64,000 nucleotides of DNA from HGM13006 sp900757695 (GCA_959607825.1 CAUHNW010000011.1:1-64000), one strand, 5' to 3'. Counted from the stretch's first letter, positions 26,175 to 35,760 are shown. Numbers and translations are program-made. The notes: a model not told the origin generated them from the sequence alone.

Positions 26175-27908
26175 ATGAGATTTTCGGAGGAATTGAACAG
26201 ATATATTCTAAAACTGGACTGCATGGCAAAGGAATTGGCGGACGCCGCAGGAATATCGGCGGCATCCATGAGCCGATATCGTTCCGGAAATCGCGTACCG
26301 GAGCTGGATTCTGTCCATTTCCGGAGGCTGTGTGCGGCCATTGCACGGCTGGCGGAGGAGCGGCATATGGAAGGCGTGACAGAGCAGACGGTTCAGAAGC
26401 GCTTTGCGGCATGCACAGACTATGCTGTGGAGGATCAGGCTCATTTGGGGCAGAATCTCAATACGCTGCTGCGGGTGCTGCATATGAGCATCGGAAGGCT
26501 CTGTCAGAATATCAACTATGACGCATCCAGCATTTCACGGTTCCGCAATGGCTCCCGGCAGCCGCCGGAGCCGGAGCAGTTTGCCATGGCAGTGGCGACC
26601 CATACGGCGCGGTACTATGGAGCGCCGGAGCAGCTGGGCATATTGTCAGCTCTGCTGGGGGTTCCGCAGGAACGGCTGAAAGACGAAACGGAGCGGGCTT
26701 ACTGTATTAGGGACTGGCTGCGAAGGGATCACCGGGCAGGGGAAAGTGTGGAAAAATTTTTGGAGGGGCTGAATTCTTTTCATCTGGAGGAGTATTTGAA
26801 GGCGGTCCATTTTGCGGAGATCAAGGTGCCGACGGTTCCCTTTCAGCTTCCCGGAACAAGAACGTACAGCGGCTTGAAGGAAATGATGGAGGGAGAGCTG
26901 GACTTTCTGAAGGCCACAGTGCTGTCAAAATCCATGGAGCCCGTGACCATGTTCAGCGACATGCCCATGGAGGAGATGGCCAAAGATCCTGAGTTCCCGA
27001 AAAAGTGGATGATGGGCATGGCGATGATGCTGAAAAAGGGACTTCACATCCGGCAGATCCACAATCTGGACCGCTCCTTTGAGGAAATGATGCTGGGGCT
27101 GGAAAGCTGGATTCCCATGTACATGACGGGACAGATCTCCCCCTACTATCTGCCTAAGGTGCAGAATGATGTGTTCCTGCATTTTCTCCGGGTCTCCGGG
27201 GCAGCGGCCATATCCGGCGAGGCCATTGCGGGGAGCCATGAGGCAGGGCGGTACTATTTTTCCAAGGCGCGGGACGATGTAGCCTACTGCCAGCGGCGTG
27301 CGGATGCCTTGCTGGAGCATGCCCAGTCCTTGATGGACATCTATCGGCGGGAGAACGCAGGGGCGCTTCAGGCGTTTCTTATGGCCGATGTCCAGCTGCC
27401 GGGGCCGAGGAAAAGCGTTTTGTCTACGTTGCCGCTTTATACCATGGAACCGCAGACGCTGGAGCGGTTTCTCATAGGGAAAAGTCTGCCTGATGCGGAC
27501 CGGGAGAAAATCATTGGAGCTGCCCGGGCGCAGCGGGAAATGATTCTGCGGGTCTTAGCGCACAGCATGGTGGAAGATCATGTTCCGGGATTGGATACCC
27601 GGGAGTTTGAACGGCATCCGGCGTCGCTGCTGCTTTCCGGGATGTTTTATGAAGCGGACATTCTCTATGACAGGGAGACCTATCGGGAGCACCTGAAACA
27701 GTCTAGACGGTTTGCGGAGCAGCACGGCAATTACCGACTGGTGGAGACCAGCGGAAATGCGTTCCGGAATCTTCAGATCTATCTCCGGACCGGAGAATGG
27801 GCCATGGTGTCCAAAGGAAAGGCTCCGGCGATCCATTTTGTGATCCATCATCCAAAGCTGCGGGAGGCTTTGGAGCTCTTTACGCCGCCGCTGGTGGAGC
27901 CAAAATAA
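26175..27908 (+). CDS. uncharacterised large regulator-like protein with two helix-turn-helix segments
   Basis: A 577-residue cytoplasmic protein I cannot assign to a named family. Residues 17-42 (MAKELADAAGISAASMSRYR and following) look like an XRE-type helix-turn-helix, and residues 105-132 (SIGRLCQNINYDASSISRFR and following) look like a second; both end with a G-(N/S)-R-x-P-x loop. The remaining 430 residues are mostly helical with many Met and aromatic residues and no signal or membrane segment; they may be a ligand or protein sensing domain. GGGAGGTG precedes the ATG and a TATAAT lies at 26140-26145. Divergence from the SLH gene makes that gene a candidate target. Confidence 0.7.
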   Translation: MRFSEELNRYILKLDCMAKELADAAGISAASMSRYRSGNRVPELDSVHFRRLCAAIARLAEERHMEGVTEQTVQKRFAACTDYAVEDQAHLGQNLNTLLRVLHMSIGRLCQNINYDASSISRFRNGSRQPPEPEQFAMAVATHTARYYGAPEQLGILSALLGVPQERLKDETERAYCIRDWLRRDHRAGESVEKFLEGLNSFHLEEYLKAVHFAEIKVPTVPFQLPGTRTYSGLKEMMEGELDFLKATVLSKSMEPVTMFSDMPMEEMAKDPEFPKKWMMGMAMMLKKGLHIRQIHNLDRSFEEMMLGLESWIPMYMTGQISPYYLPKVQNDVFLHFLRVSGAAAISGEAIAGSHEAGRYYFSKARDDVAYCQRRADALLEHAQSLMDIYRRENAGALQAFLMADVQLPGPRKSVLSTLPLYTMEPQTLERFLIGKSLPDADREKIIGAARAQREMILRVLAHSMVEDHVPGLDTREFERHPASLLLSGMFYEADILYDRETYREHLKQSRRFAEQHGNYRLVETSGNAFRNLQIYLRTGEWAMVSKGKAPAIHFVIHHPKLREALELFTPPLVEPK

Positions 27909-27929
27909 GTTCCAGTATATAAAAAAGCA

Positions 27930-27964
27930 ATACCGAACCGGTCATCAGAAGACCGGTTCGGTAT
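27930..27964. terminator. inverted repeat after the two-HTH gene
   Basis: A perfect 14-bp stem (ATACCGAACCGGTC / GACCGGTTCGGTAT) with an A-run before and GTTTT after, so it could terminate in either direction. Confidence 0.65.
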
Positions 27965-28007
27965 GCTGCGTTTTCCGGGCAAAACCGGGAGGATGACCCC
28001 GGAAACA

Positions 28008-28036
28008 TTGACACTGCGGCGTTTTTCCACTATAAT
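28008..28036 (+). promoter_or_regulatory. consensus sigma-A promoter of the topoisomerase operon
   Basis: Perfect TTGACA, 17-base spacer, perfect TATAAT: the best promoter in the window, 60 bases before the first ATG. Confidence 0.93.
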
Positions 28037-28095
28037 ATACATTAAATATTAAATTGGCGTTCTATGCCCAAAAGAAAACTATATGGGGGAACAAC

Positions 28096-30084
28096 ATGAA
28101 GAAGAAAGCAACCTATGGCAACGAGAGTATTTCCATGCTCAAGGGCGCAGACCGGGTTCGGCTTCGTCCCGCAGTTATTTTCGGCTCGGATGGGTTGGAG
28201 GGCTGCGAGCACGCAGTGTTTGAGATTTTGTCCAATGCCATTGATGAAGCCCGAGAGGGGCACGGAAATCAGATCCTTGTCACCCGTTATCTGGACCATT
28301 CGGTGCAGGTAGAAGACTTTGGACGGGGCTGCCCGGTAGACTGGAACCCGACAGAGCAGCGGTTCAACTGGGAACTGGTGTTCTGTGAGCTCTATGCCGG
28401 CGGCAAGTACAGCAATAATGAGGGAGAGAACTACGAGTATTCTCTGGGCCTCAACGGTCTGGGTGCCTGTGCAACCCAGTATGCGTCCCGATATTTTGAT
28501 GCGGTGATCCGACGGGACGGAAAGAAATACTCGCTGCACTTTGAAAAGGGCGAAAATATCGGCGGACTGAAAACCGATAAGCTGGATCGGAAGCAGACCG
28601 GCTCCTGCTTCCGGTGGATGCCGGATCTGGATGTGTTTACAGATATCAATATTCCGCTGGAATACTATACGGATATCTTAAAGCGTCAGGCTGTGGTCAA
28701 TGCGGGCATTACCTTCTGCCTGCGGAATGAAAAGCCTGACGGCAGCTTTGAAGAGACGGATTTTTGCTATGAAAACGGCATCCTCGACTACGTGAAGGAA
28801 CTCACTGAGGATAAGGCCATGACCATGCCCCAGTATTGGGAGGCAGAGCGTAAGGGTCGGGACCGTGCCGATATGGCCGATTATAAGGTGAAGATCACAG
28901 CGGCGCTGTGCTTTTCCAACAGCATCAATGTACTGGAATACTACCATAACTCATCCTGGCTGGAGCATGGCGGCGCACCGGAAAAGGCGGTAAAGACAGC
29001 CTTTGTCTATGCGGTGGATGCCTATATTAAGCAGGCGGGGAAATATAACAAGAATGAGTCAAAGGTAACCTTTCAGGATATTGCCGACTGTCTGGTACTG
29101 GTGACCAACTGCTTCTCCACCCAGACCAGCTATGAAAACCAGACCAAAAAGGCCATTACCAATAAATTTGTGCAGGAGGCCATGACTGAGTTCTTTAAGT
29201 CCCGGCTTCAGGTCTACTTTATTGAGAACAAGGCGGAGGCAGACCGCATTGCCGATCAGGTGCTCATCAACAAGCGGGCACGGGAGACAGCGGAGAAGAC
29301 CAAAGTAAAGATCCGGAAGGATCTGACCCGGAATGTGGACATTGCCAACCGGGTGCAGAAGTTTGTAGACTGCCGCAGTAAGGATGTTTCCCGCCGGGAG
29401 CTGTATATCGTGGAGGGCGATTCCGCATTGGGATCGGTCAAGCTCAGCCGTGATGCAGAATTTCAGGGGATCATGCCCGTTCGAGGCAAGATTCTGAACT
29501 GCCTGAAGGCAGACTATGCACGAATCTTTAAGAGCGATATCATTACCGACCTGATTAAAGTGCTGGGCTGTGGCGTAGAGATCACCGGCGGAAAAAAGGC
29601 CAAGGATCTTTCTGTATTTGATCTGGACAACCTCCGATGGAATAAAATCGTGATCTGCACCGATGCGGATGTGGACGGCTTCCAGATCCGCACGCTGATC
29701 CTCACCATGCTCTATCGGCTGGTACCTACGCTGATCCAGCAGGGCTATGTATATATTGCAGAATCTCCGCTTTTTGAGATCACCTGCAAGGAGAAGACAT
29801 GGTTTGCCTATTCCAACCGGGAGAAGGACGAGATCGTTCAGAACATCGGGGAGAATAAGAAGATCATCATTCAGCGTTCCAAGGGCCTTGGTGAAAACGA
29901 CCCGGACATGATGTGGATGACCACCATGAATCCCGCTACCCGGCGGCTGATTAAGGTCATGCCCCAGGAGGCGGAGGCCACAGCGGCGATGTTTGATCTT
30001 CTGGAAGGCGATAATCTGCAGGGGCGCAAGGATCATATCACAGAAAACGGCTATAAGTTCCTGGAACTTGCCGATATTTCCTAG
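28096..30084 (+). CDS. divergent type II topoisomerase subunit B (ParE/GyrB-like)
   Basis: A 662-residue ATPase/Toprim subunit of a type II DNA topoisomerase. The GHKL ATP site (EILSNAIDEA, about 43-52; VEDFGRGCPVD; SLGLNGLGACATQ) and the QRSKGLGEN lysine loop are present. The Toprim domain has VEGDSALGS near residue 436 and DADVDGFQIRTL near 522. Several positions differ from textbook gyrase: EGDSAGGS is EGDSALGS, DADVDGAHI is DADVDGFQI, and SGLHGVG is SLGLNGLG. So this is a distinct clade rather than the housekeeping GyrB. The ATG at 28096 follows GGGGG. The A subunit follows after 17 bases. Confidence 0.9.
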   Translation: MKKKATYGNESISMLKGADRVRLRPAVIFGSDGLEGCEHAVFEILSNAIDEAREGHGNQILVTRYLDHSVQVEDFGRGCPVDWNPTEQRFNWELVFCELYAGGKYSNNEGENYEYSLGLNGLGACATQYASRYFDAVIRRDGKKYSLHFEKGENIGGLKTDKLDRKQTGSCFRWMPDLDVFTDINIPLEYYTDILKRQAVVNAGITFCLRNEKPDGSFEETDFCYENGILDYVKELTEDKAMTMPQYWEAERKGRDRADMADYKVKITAALCFSNSINVLEYYHNSSWLEHGGAPEKAVKTAFVYAVDAYIKQAGKYNKNESKVTFQDIADCLVLVTNCFSTQTSYENQTKKAITNKFVQEAMTEFFKSRLQVYFIENKAEADRIADQVLINKRARETAEKTKVKIRKDLTRNVDIANRVQKFVDCRSKDVSRRELYIVEGDSALGSVKLSRDAEFQGIMPVRGKILNCLKADYARIFKSDIITDLIKVLGCGVEITGGKKAKDLSVFDLDNLRWNKIVICTDADVDGFQIRTLILTMLYRLVPTLIQQGYVYIAESPLFEITCKEKTWFAYSNREKDEIVQNIGENKKIIIQRSKGLGENDPDMMWMTTMNPATRRLIKVMPQEAEATAAMFDLLEGDNLQGRKDHITENGYKFLELADIS

Positions 30085-30101
30085 AAAGGAGGGGGCAACA
30101 C

Positions 30102-32339
30102 ATGGCAAAAAAGAAAAAAGATGAAAACCAGCATAAGGACAATCCCAACGTCATGGGACTTCACGCCGAAATTCTGGAGCAGCCCATTACCGAGACGCTG
30201 GAAATCAACTTTATGCCCTATGCGATGAGCGTTATCATGTCTCGGGCCATTCCCGAGATCGACGGCTTTAAGCCCTCTCACCGGAAGCTGCTGTATACCA
30301 TGTATAAAATGGGGCTCTTAAATGGCGGCCGCACCAAGTCTGCCAATATCGTTGGCCAGACCATGCGCCTTAACCCCCATGGCGATTCGGCGATTTATGA
30401 GACCATGGTACGCCTCAGCCGGGGCTATGGAGCCCTGCTCCATCCCTTTGTGGACTCCAAGGGTAACTTTGGTAAAGCCTACTCCCGGGACATGGCCTAT
30501 GCGGCCTCCCGTTATACCGAGGCGAAGCTGGACAGCTTTTGTCAGGAGCTGTTCCGGGACATCGACAGTGACACCGTAGATTTTGTGGACAACTACGACA
30601 GCACCATGAAGGAGCCGTCGCTGCTGCCCACCACATTTCCCAACGTGCTGGTGTCTGCCAATAACGGCATTGCCGTTGGTATGGCCAGCAACATCTGCGG
30701 CTTTAATCTCCGGGAGGTCTGTAATGCGGCCATTGCCCGGATCAAGAACCCGGACTGCGACCTGAAGGAATATTTGCTGGCCCCGGATTTCCCCACCGGC
30801 GGCGAATTGATCTATGATGAGAATGAGATCAATAACGTCTATAATACCGGCCGGGGCAGCATCCGCGTCCGGGGTAAATGGCGGTATGTGAAGGAGGAAA
30901 ACCTCATTGAGATCTATGAGATCCCCTATACCACTACCTCCGAGGCCATCATCGATAAAGTGGCAGAGCTGATCAAGGCGGAGAAGATCCGGGAGATTTC
31001 CGACATGCGGGATGAAACGGACCTCAGCGGCCTGAAGCTGACCATTGATCTAAAGCGAGGCGTTGACCCGGATAAGCTTATGGCAAAGCTCATGAAGCTG
31101 ACGCCCCTGCAGGACAGCTTCCCCTGCAACTTTAATATCCTTATTGGCGGTTTCCCAAAAGTCATGGGGGTTGGAGAAATTCTGGAGGAATGGACGGCTT
31201 GGCGTACCGAGTGCGTCCGTCGGCGGGTCTACTACAGCCTCACGAAGAAGAAGGAAAAGCTCCATCTGCTGCTGGGCCTGCAGAAGATCCTGCTGGATAT
31301 CGACAAGGCCATCCGCATTATCCGGGAGACGGAGCTGGAAGAGGACGTAATTCCCAACCTGATGATCGGCTTTGGCATTGATGAGATCCAGGCCAACTAT
31401 ATCGCAGAAATCAAGCTCCGGAACATCAACCGGGAGTATATTCTGAAACGCACGCAGGAGACGGATGCACTTCAGAAGGAGATCGCAGATCTGGAGGATA
31501 CCGTAAATTCTCCCCGGCGCATCAAGGCCATCATTGTCAAGGAACTGGAGAATGTGGCCAAGAAGTACGGCACAGACCGCCGTACCACCATTTGCTATGA
31601 GGCGGTAGAGGAGTATCAGGAGGAACAGCAGCAGGTTCCGGACTATCCGGTGAACCTGTTTGTGACCCGTGACGGGTACCTCAAAAAGATCACGCCCCAG
31701 AGCCTCCGCATGAGCGGGGAACAGAAGCTCAAGGAAGGGGATCGGATGGTGCTGGAGACCCAGACCACCAATCGGGCAGAGGTGCTTGTTTTTACAGACC
31801 GGTGTCAGGTCTATAAGACATCCCTGAGTGAGTTTAAGGATACCAAGGCCAGTGTGCTGGGGGATTATCTTCCCACAAAGCTGGGCTTCGACGAGGGCGA
31901 ACTGGTAACGGCAGTATGCCTGCCCGGAGACTACTCCGGCTTTATGCTCTTTGCCTATGAGAATGGCAAGGTGGGCAAGGTGGCGCTTTCGGCCTATGAC
32001 ACCAAGTCTAACCGCCGGAAGCTCACCGGCGCATACAGCGATAAGGCACCGCTGAAGGGCGTACTGTGCCTGCATGAGGATGCCGATGTGGTACTCTACT
32101 CCACCGATGGCCGGGCGCTGGTGCTCTCTACGGCACTGCTCAGTGTAAAGTCTACCCGTTCTACCATTGGTGTTGCGGCGCTGACACTCCGAAAGAAGGC
32201 GCTCCTTGACCATATCCGTCTGCTGGAGGGCAGTGGTGTCCAGAACGTGACCCGCTACCGAAGCCGCAGTATCCCTGCTGCGGGAGCTATCCTCAAGGAA
32301 GAGGATCTGGAGGATACCCAGCTGACCATGGAATTGTAA
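30102..32339 (+). CDS. divergent type II topoisomerase subunit A (ParC/GyrA-like)
   Basis: A 745-residue DNA breakage-reunion subunit. The catalytic tyrosine is Y138 in AASRYTEAKL. The winged-helix block reads TKSANIVGQTMRLNPHGD where classic GyrA and ParC have KYHPHGD, so the first His of the motif is replaced by Asn. A coiled-coil tower follows (about 390-470) and a degenerate C-terminal beta-pinwheel with no GyrA box, favouring a topoisomerase IV-like decatenase. AAAGGAGGGGG lies before the ATG. The next gene is 124 bases away with no clear promoter, only a hairpin at 32397-32426. Confidence 0.9.
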   Translation: MAKKKKDENQHKDNPNVMGLHAEILEQPITETLEINFMPYAMSVIMSRAIPEIDGFKPSHRKLLYTMYKMGLLNGGRTKSANIVGQTMRLNPHGDSAIYETMVRLSRGYGALLHPFVDSKGNFGKAYSRDMAYAASRYTEAKLDSFCQELFRDIDSDTVDFVDNYDSTMKEPSLLPTTFPNVLVSANNGIAVGMASNICGFNLREVCNAAIARIKNPDCDLKEYLLAPDFPTGGELIYDENEINNVYNTGRGSIRVRGKWRYVKEENLIEIYEIPYTTTSEAIIDKVAELIKAEKIREISDMRDETDLSGLKLTIDLKRGVDPDKLMAKLMKLTPLQDSFPCNFNILIGGFPKVMGVGEILEEWTAWRTECVRRRVYYSLTKKKEKLHLLLGLQKILLDIDKAIRIIRETELEEDVIPNLMIGFGIDEIQANYIAEIKLRNINREYILKRTQETDALQKEIADLEDTVNSPRRIKAIIVKELENVAKKYGTDRRTTICYEAVEEYQEEQQQVPDYPVNLFVTRDGYLKKITPQSLRMSGEQKLKEGDRMVLETQTTNRAEVLVFTDRCQVYKTSLSEFKDTKASVLGDYLPTKLGFDEGELVTAVCLPGDYSGFMLFAYENGKVGKVALSAYDTKSNRRKLTGAYSDKAPLKGVLCLHEDADVVLYSTDGRALVLSTALLSVKSTRSTIGVAALTLRKKALLDHIRLLEGSGVQNVTRYRSRSIPAAGAILKEEDLEDTQLTMEL

Positions 32340-32396
32340 AAGAAAATAAGGCAGCACTGCGCCAAATCGCCTTGCCGAATAATGCGGGATTGCCTT

Positions 32397-32426
32397 AACT
32401 GCATCGGCGCCCATGCCGATGCAGTT
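32397..32426 (+). terminator. hairpin after the topoisomerase operon
   Basis: AACTGCATCGGC / GCCGATGCAGTT 12-bp perfect stem with a six-base loop, but no T-tract follows. It may only partly terminate, leaving the YitT gene co-transcribed. Confidence 0.4.
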
Positions 32427-32463
32427 GGAACTTCCATAAGGCCTCTGTATAGGAGGGAATCGT

Positions 32464-33330
32464 TTGAAAGAGAATATACCGAAAATTCTAAAAAGCCTGT
32501 TCTGGATCTTTGTGGGCAGCGCCATTTACGCAGTGGGCTTCGACCTGTTTCTGGCACCCAACCAGATCGGTGCAGGCGGCATTTCCGGCCTTGCTGTGGT
32601 CATCGCCTACTTCGTACCGGTGCTGTCCGTGGGTGTGCTGACGTTGCTGATCAATATCCCGCTGTTTTTGGCGGGATACCGATTTGTAGGACGAAAGTTT
32701 TTCTGGGGATCTCTGGCCGGTATGGCCATTTCCTCGGTGCTGATCGATGTGCTGGCCCCTTGGGTCAGCGCAGAGACAGAGCCGCTGGTGGGTGCCATCT
32801 TCGGTGGCGGACTGGTGGGCGCCGGCTGCGGTGTTGTATTGATGCAGGGGGCTTCCACCGGCGGCACCGATATCATTGCCCGACTTATGAAATACCGCTT
32901 TAAGGATATGTCCATGGGGAAGCTGGTCATGGCAGTGGATCTGGTGATCGCACTCATCACCGGTATTGCCTTCCGGGATCTCAACAAAGTGCTCTACTGC
33001 TGCATTGCACTATATGTGAGCAGCGAGGCAATGGATGCGGTGGTGTACCGGTTCGATTTCTCGCTGGTGGCAGTCATTGTAACAGACCGTTCACTGGAAA
33101 TTCGAGACGCCATCGACCAGGAGCTGGAGCGGGGCTGCACCTTCCTGAAAGGGGAGGGGGCTTATACCGGAAATCGGAAAAATGTCGTCTACTGTGCAGT
33201 TAAGCGCCGTCAGGCCGCAGAGCTGAAGGAGCTGGTCATGGCAATTGATCCGGCGGCCTTCCTGGTGCTCCAGGAAGCGCATCAGGTGTTGGGAGAGGGC
33301 TTTGAACGCTACTCCAAGAACAAACTGTAG
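32464..33330 (+). CDS. YitT family membrane protein
   Basis: A 288-residue protein of the YitT/DUF161 family. About five or six membrane segments fill residues 10-190, with the family pattern NQIGAGGISGLAVV and QGASTGGTDIIARL. A C-terminal cytoplasmic DUF2179 domain (about 210-285, VIVTDRSLEIRDAI... RGCTFLKGEGAYTG) follows. The function is not firmly established; a transport role is likely. The start is TTG, chosen because AGGAGG sits six bases before it. Eight bases separate it from the transglutaminase-like lipoprotein, so the two form an operon. Confidence 0.92.
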   Translation: MKENIPKILKSLFWIFVGSAIYAVGFDLFLAPNQIGAGGISGLAVVIAYFVPVLSVGVLTLLINIPLFLAGYRFVGRKFFWGSLAGMAISSVLIDVLAPWVSAETEPLVGAIFGGGLVGAGCGVVLMQGASTGGTDIIARLMKYRFKDMSMGKLVMAVDLVIALITGIAFRDLNKVLYCCIALYVSSEAMDAVVYRFDFSLVAVIVTDRSLEIRDAIDQELERGCTFLKGEGAYTGNRKNVVYCAVKRRQAAELKELVMAIDPAAFLVLQEAHQVLGEGFERYSKNKL

Positions 33331-33338
33331 GAGGAATC

Positions 33339-34409
33339 ATGGTGAAACGACTTCTGACCATGGTGCTGGTGATGGGGATGCTCGCTGGATGCAGCGCCTT
33401 TGGCCGTGGGAACTATGTGGCAGTGGAACCGCATAATGAATCCTATCAGGTGGAAACGGATACCAGTGTCTTGACGGTCAGCGGATATCTGAGCCTCAAA
33501 AATGCCATCCTTGGTCTGGTGGAGGATGCGGTAGAGGAGGGCGTGATCCGGGCGGAGTCCTACTCCGGTGATCTGTCTCAGGATCTGTCCAGCGCCGTCT
33601 ATGAGGTGTCCCGGGGTGACCCGCTGGGAACCTTTGCGGTGGATTACATGACCTATGACTATTCTAAAATCGTCAGTTATTATGAGATTCATGTGCATAC
33701 CACCTACCGAAGAACGTTGGAGGAGATCCAGTCCATTCAAAATACCTCCGGCGTACCGGGAGTCAAGTCTCGGCTGAAAGACGCCATGGAGGACTATGAG
33801 CCTGTGGTGCGGCTCCGGGTAGAGGACTATGGCAGCCTTGATATGGAGGCGCTGGTGGAAGAGGTATTTCGGGAGAATGCGGATTTTGCGGTAGAGATCC
33901 CGCAACTAGAGATCGTCACATTCCCGGAAACGGGGAGCAGACGGATCTTGGAGATCACCTTCCGGTATGCGCACACAAGGACCTCGCTGGAGGCCTGTAA
34001 GACGGAAACTGCTGCGACGGTCCAAAATCTTACCGGACTCTATGGCAGTGAAAACAGCGATGTGACCAGTGCCCAGCGTCTGCTGGAGCGGTTGGTTCGG
34101 GATGGAAAGCTGGATGAAACTGCTACCAGCTTTTCGGACGGTGCCTATGGTGCGTTGTGCCTTGACCATGCCTCCAGCCTTGGGTATTGTCAGGGATATC
34201 TGCTGTTGCTTCGTGGTATGGATATTCCGTGCAGGCTGGTCAGTGGTACCTATGGCATAGAAGACCATGTGTGGACGGAGCTGCAGCTGGCGGGTGAGAC
34301 CTTCTATGTGGATCCCACCAGAAGCCTAGCAACAGGAGATACCACCGGGGCGATCATTCCGGCGGATTCGCTGGAAGCACTGGGATATGTCATCAAAAAA
34401 GAAGAATGA
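33339..34409 (+). CDS. transglutaminase-like domain lipoprotein
   Basis: A 356-residue lipoprotein. The lipobox MLAGC puts the lipidated Cys at 18. The C-terminal third has a transglutaminase-like (papain-fold) domain with Cys284 in GYCQGY, His310 in DHVWTEL and Asp in VDPT about residue 324, the expected Cys-His-Asp triad. The middle (about 50-230) is a helical and beta region of unknown role. It would act outside the membrane, possibly cleaving or cross-linking wall peptides or proteins. GTAGGAGG lies before the ATG. It follows the YitT gene in the same operon. Confidence 0.82.
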   Translation: MVKRLLTMVLVMGMLAGCSAFGRGNYVAVEPHNESYQVETDTSVLTVSGYLSLKNAILGLVEDAVEEGVIRAESYSGDLSQDLSSAVYEVSRGDPLGTFAVDYMTYDYSKIVSYYEIHVHTTYRRTLEEIQSIQNTSGVPGVKSRLKDAMEDYEPVVRLRVEDYGSLDMEALVEEVFRENADFAVEIPQLEIVTFPETGSRRILEITFRYAHTRTSLEACKTETAATVQNLTGLYGSENSDVTSAQRLLERLVRDGKLDETATSFSDGAYGALCLDHASSLGYCQGYLLLLRGMDIPCRLVSGTYGIEDHVWTELQLAGETFYVDPTRSLATGDTTGAIIPADSLEALGYVIKKEE

Positions 34410-34419
34410 TAAGAGAATT

Positions 34420-34453
34420 CCCCCTGAGTACATCAAAGAGGTGTATCAGGGGG
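34420..34453 (+). terminator. terminator of the YitT operon
   Basis: CCCCCTGA pairs with TCAGGGGG (with further pairing inside), followed by a T-rich stretch ATCGCTTTATTCTTTT. It also lies at the end of the convergent SLH gene. Confidence 0.65.
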
Positions 34454-34459
34454 ATCGCT

Positions 34460-35686
34460 TTATTCTTTTGCCCAGGCCAGCAGAGAGTTTTCCTGCTGAC
34501 CGGCCAGCAGATTGGCACGGTAGAGCATCAGCGCCGCATCCCGGTAGGTGAGGTCGCCTTCTGGGGCAGTGACGGTCATGAGGCCGGCCTGACTGGCTGC
34601 GGTGCAGGCATCGGCAGCCCAAGCGGGAAGTGTGTCAAACTCTGCCATGACGGGCTGCGTTCCATCTGTGGTGAGATTCAGCATTCTGGTGAGGATCACA
34701 GCGGCCTCGCTTCCACTGATGGCCGTATCCGCCTGCATGGCAAGACCATTTTCCGTGGGATAACCGCTGATAAATCCGCATTTTACCGCAGTGGAGACAT
34801 AGGGCTGAAGCCAAAGCGGCATATCGCTTCCGTCAATAAAACCCGTTTCCAGCAGCTGCGGATCTTCGCCGGTGAGCCGGACGCACATGGCGATGAATTC
34901 TCCCCGGGTTACGGTGTCGTTGGGACAAAAGAGCTTTTCTCCGGCAACCGTCTTTCCGTCATAGAGCCCGGATTCCCGCATCCAAACCGCAGATAGCTGC
35001 GCCGGATCTCCATCCATATCCTGATAGGTTTCCCGGTCTGAGGGGCGGAGAATACGGATGCGTACTGTGGCCTCCTCCGAAATGTTTCCGGCGGAGTCTG
35101 CAACGGTATAGGTGAAGCTGTCTTTTCCGACCTTGTTGTTCTCGGGGGTGTAGGTGACAGTGCCGTCCTCGGCGATTTCAAGGGTTCCACGCTTGGGTTC
35201 TTTGATGACGGTTACGGTCAGTGAATCGTTTTCCGGGTCGGAGATCTTTAGGGGAACTTCACCGGGGATATTTTTATAGGTTTCAAATTCAGAGTCCTCT
35301 GCGGTGGGGGCTTCATTTTTCCCGGAGCCAATGCGAATGGTCATTTGACTTTCGCCGCTGAGGCCCTCCGGCGTGATGGACATGCAGCCCACAATGGCGT
35401 CGCCCTCTGCCCCCTGTACGGGGATCAGCGACAGCTGCTGCGCCTGGGTCTGCGTCAGCACGTCTCCGGCTGCGATGGTGCGGCTGCCGAGATAGACGCG
35501 GCCCAGCTGATCCTCGGGCACTGCGGTAATGATGATGCCCTGACAGTCATTTTCCTGTGCAATGGTGCTGCCGGAAAAGCAGTAGACATCGCCCCAAGCT
35601 ACATCAGCATCCGCTGCGCAGACCGGGACAGACAGGCTCAGCACAAGGAGCGCCAGCGGCATCCATCGGGCAAGCAAGTGTTTCAT
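34460..35686 (-). CDS. secreted cadherin-like / SLH-domain surface protein
   Basis: A 408-residue surface protein. Signal peptide 1-25 (ending PVCAA), an N-terminal domain to about 125, a cadherin/Ig-like domain (about 130-220, with DPENDSLTVTV, GTVTYTPENNKVGKDSFTYTVADSAGN), and three SLH-type repeats to the end, somewhat degenerate (RGEFIAMCVRLTG, SEAAVILTRMLNL, YRDAALMLYRANLL). It should bind the wall polymer through the SLH region. CGGAGG precedes the ATG at 35686. It lies downstream of rodA but a strong terminator separates them, so it has its own promoter that I could not define. Confidence 0.85.
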   Translation of the reverse strand: MKHLLARWMPLALLVLSLSVPVCAADADVAWGDVYCFSGSTIAQENDCQGIIITAVPEDQLGRVYLGSRTIAAGDVLTQTQAQQLSLIPVQGAEGDAIVGCMSITPEGLSGESQMTIRIGSGKNEAPTAEDSEFETYKNIPGEVPLKISDPENDSLTVTVIKEPKRGTLEIAEDGTVTYTPENNKVGKDSFTYTVADSAGNISEEATVRIRILRPSDRETYQDMDGDPAQLSAVWMRESGLYDGKTVAGEKLFCPNDTVTRGEFIAMCVRLTGEDPQLLETGFIDGSDMPLWLQPYVSTAVKCGFISGYPTENGLAMQADTAISGSEAAVILTRMLNLTTDGTQPVMAEFDTLPAWAADACTAASQAGLMTVTAPEGDLTYRDAALMLYRANLLAGQQENSLLAWAKE

Positions 35687-35760
35687 GGTATTACCTCCGT
35701 TTTGCATCTTGTTTTGCAGAGGTATTGTTTGCCGTCAGAGAAAAAATATTCCTGCGGGGC

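Noticed and set aside
28096..32339. Calling the topoisomerase pair gyrB-gyrA
   Set aside because: No GyrA box, altered motifs, and no recF/dnaN context of the housekeeping gyrase.
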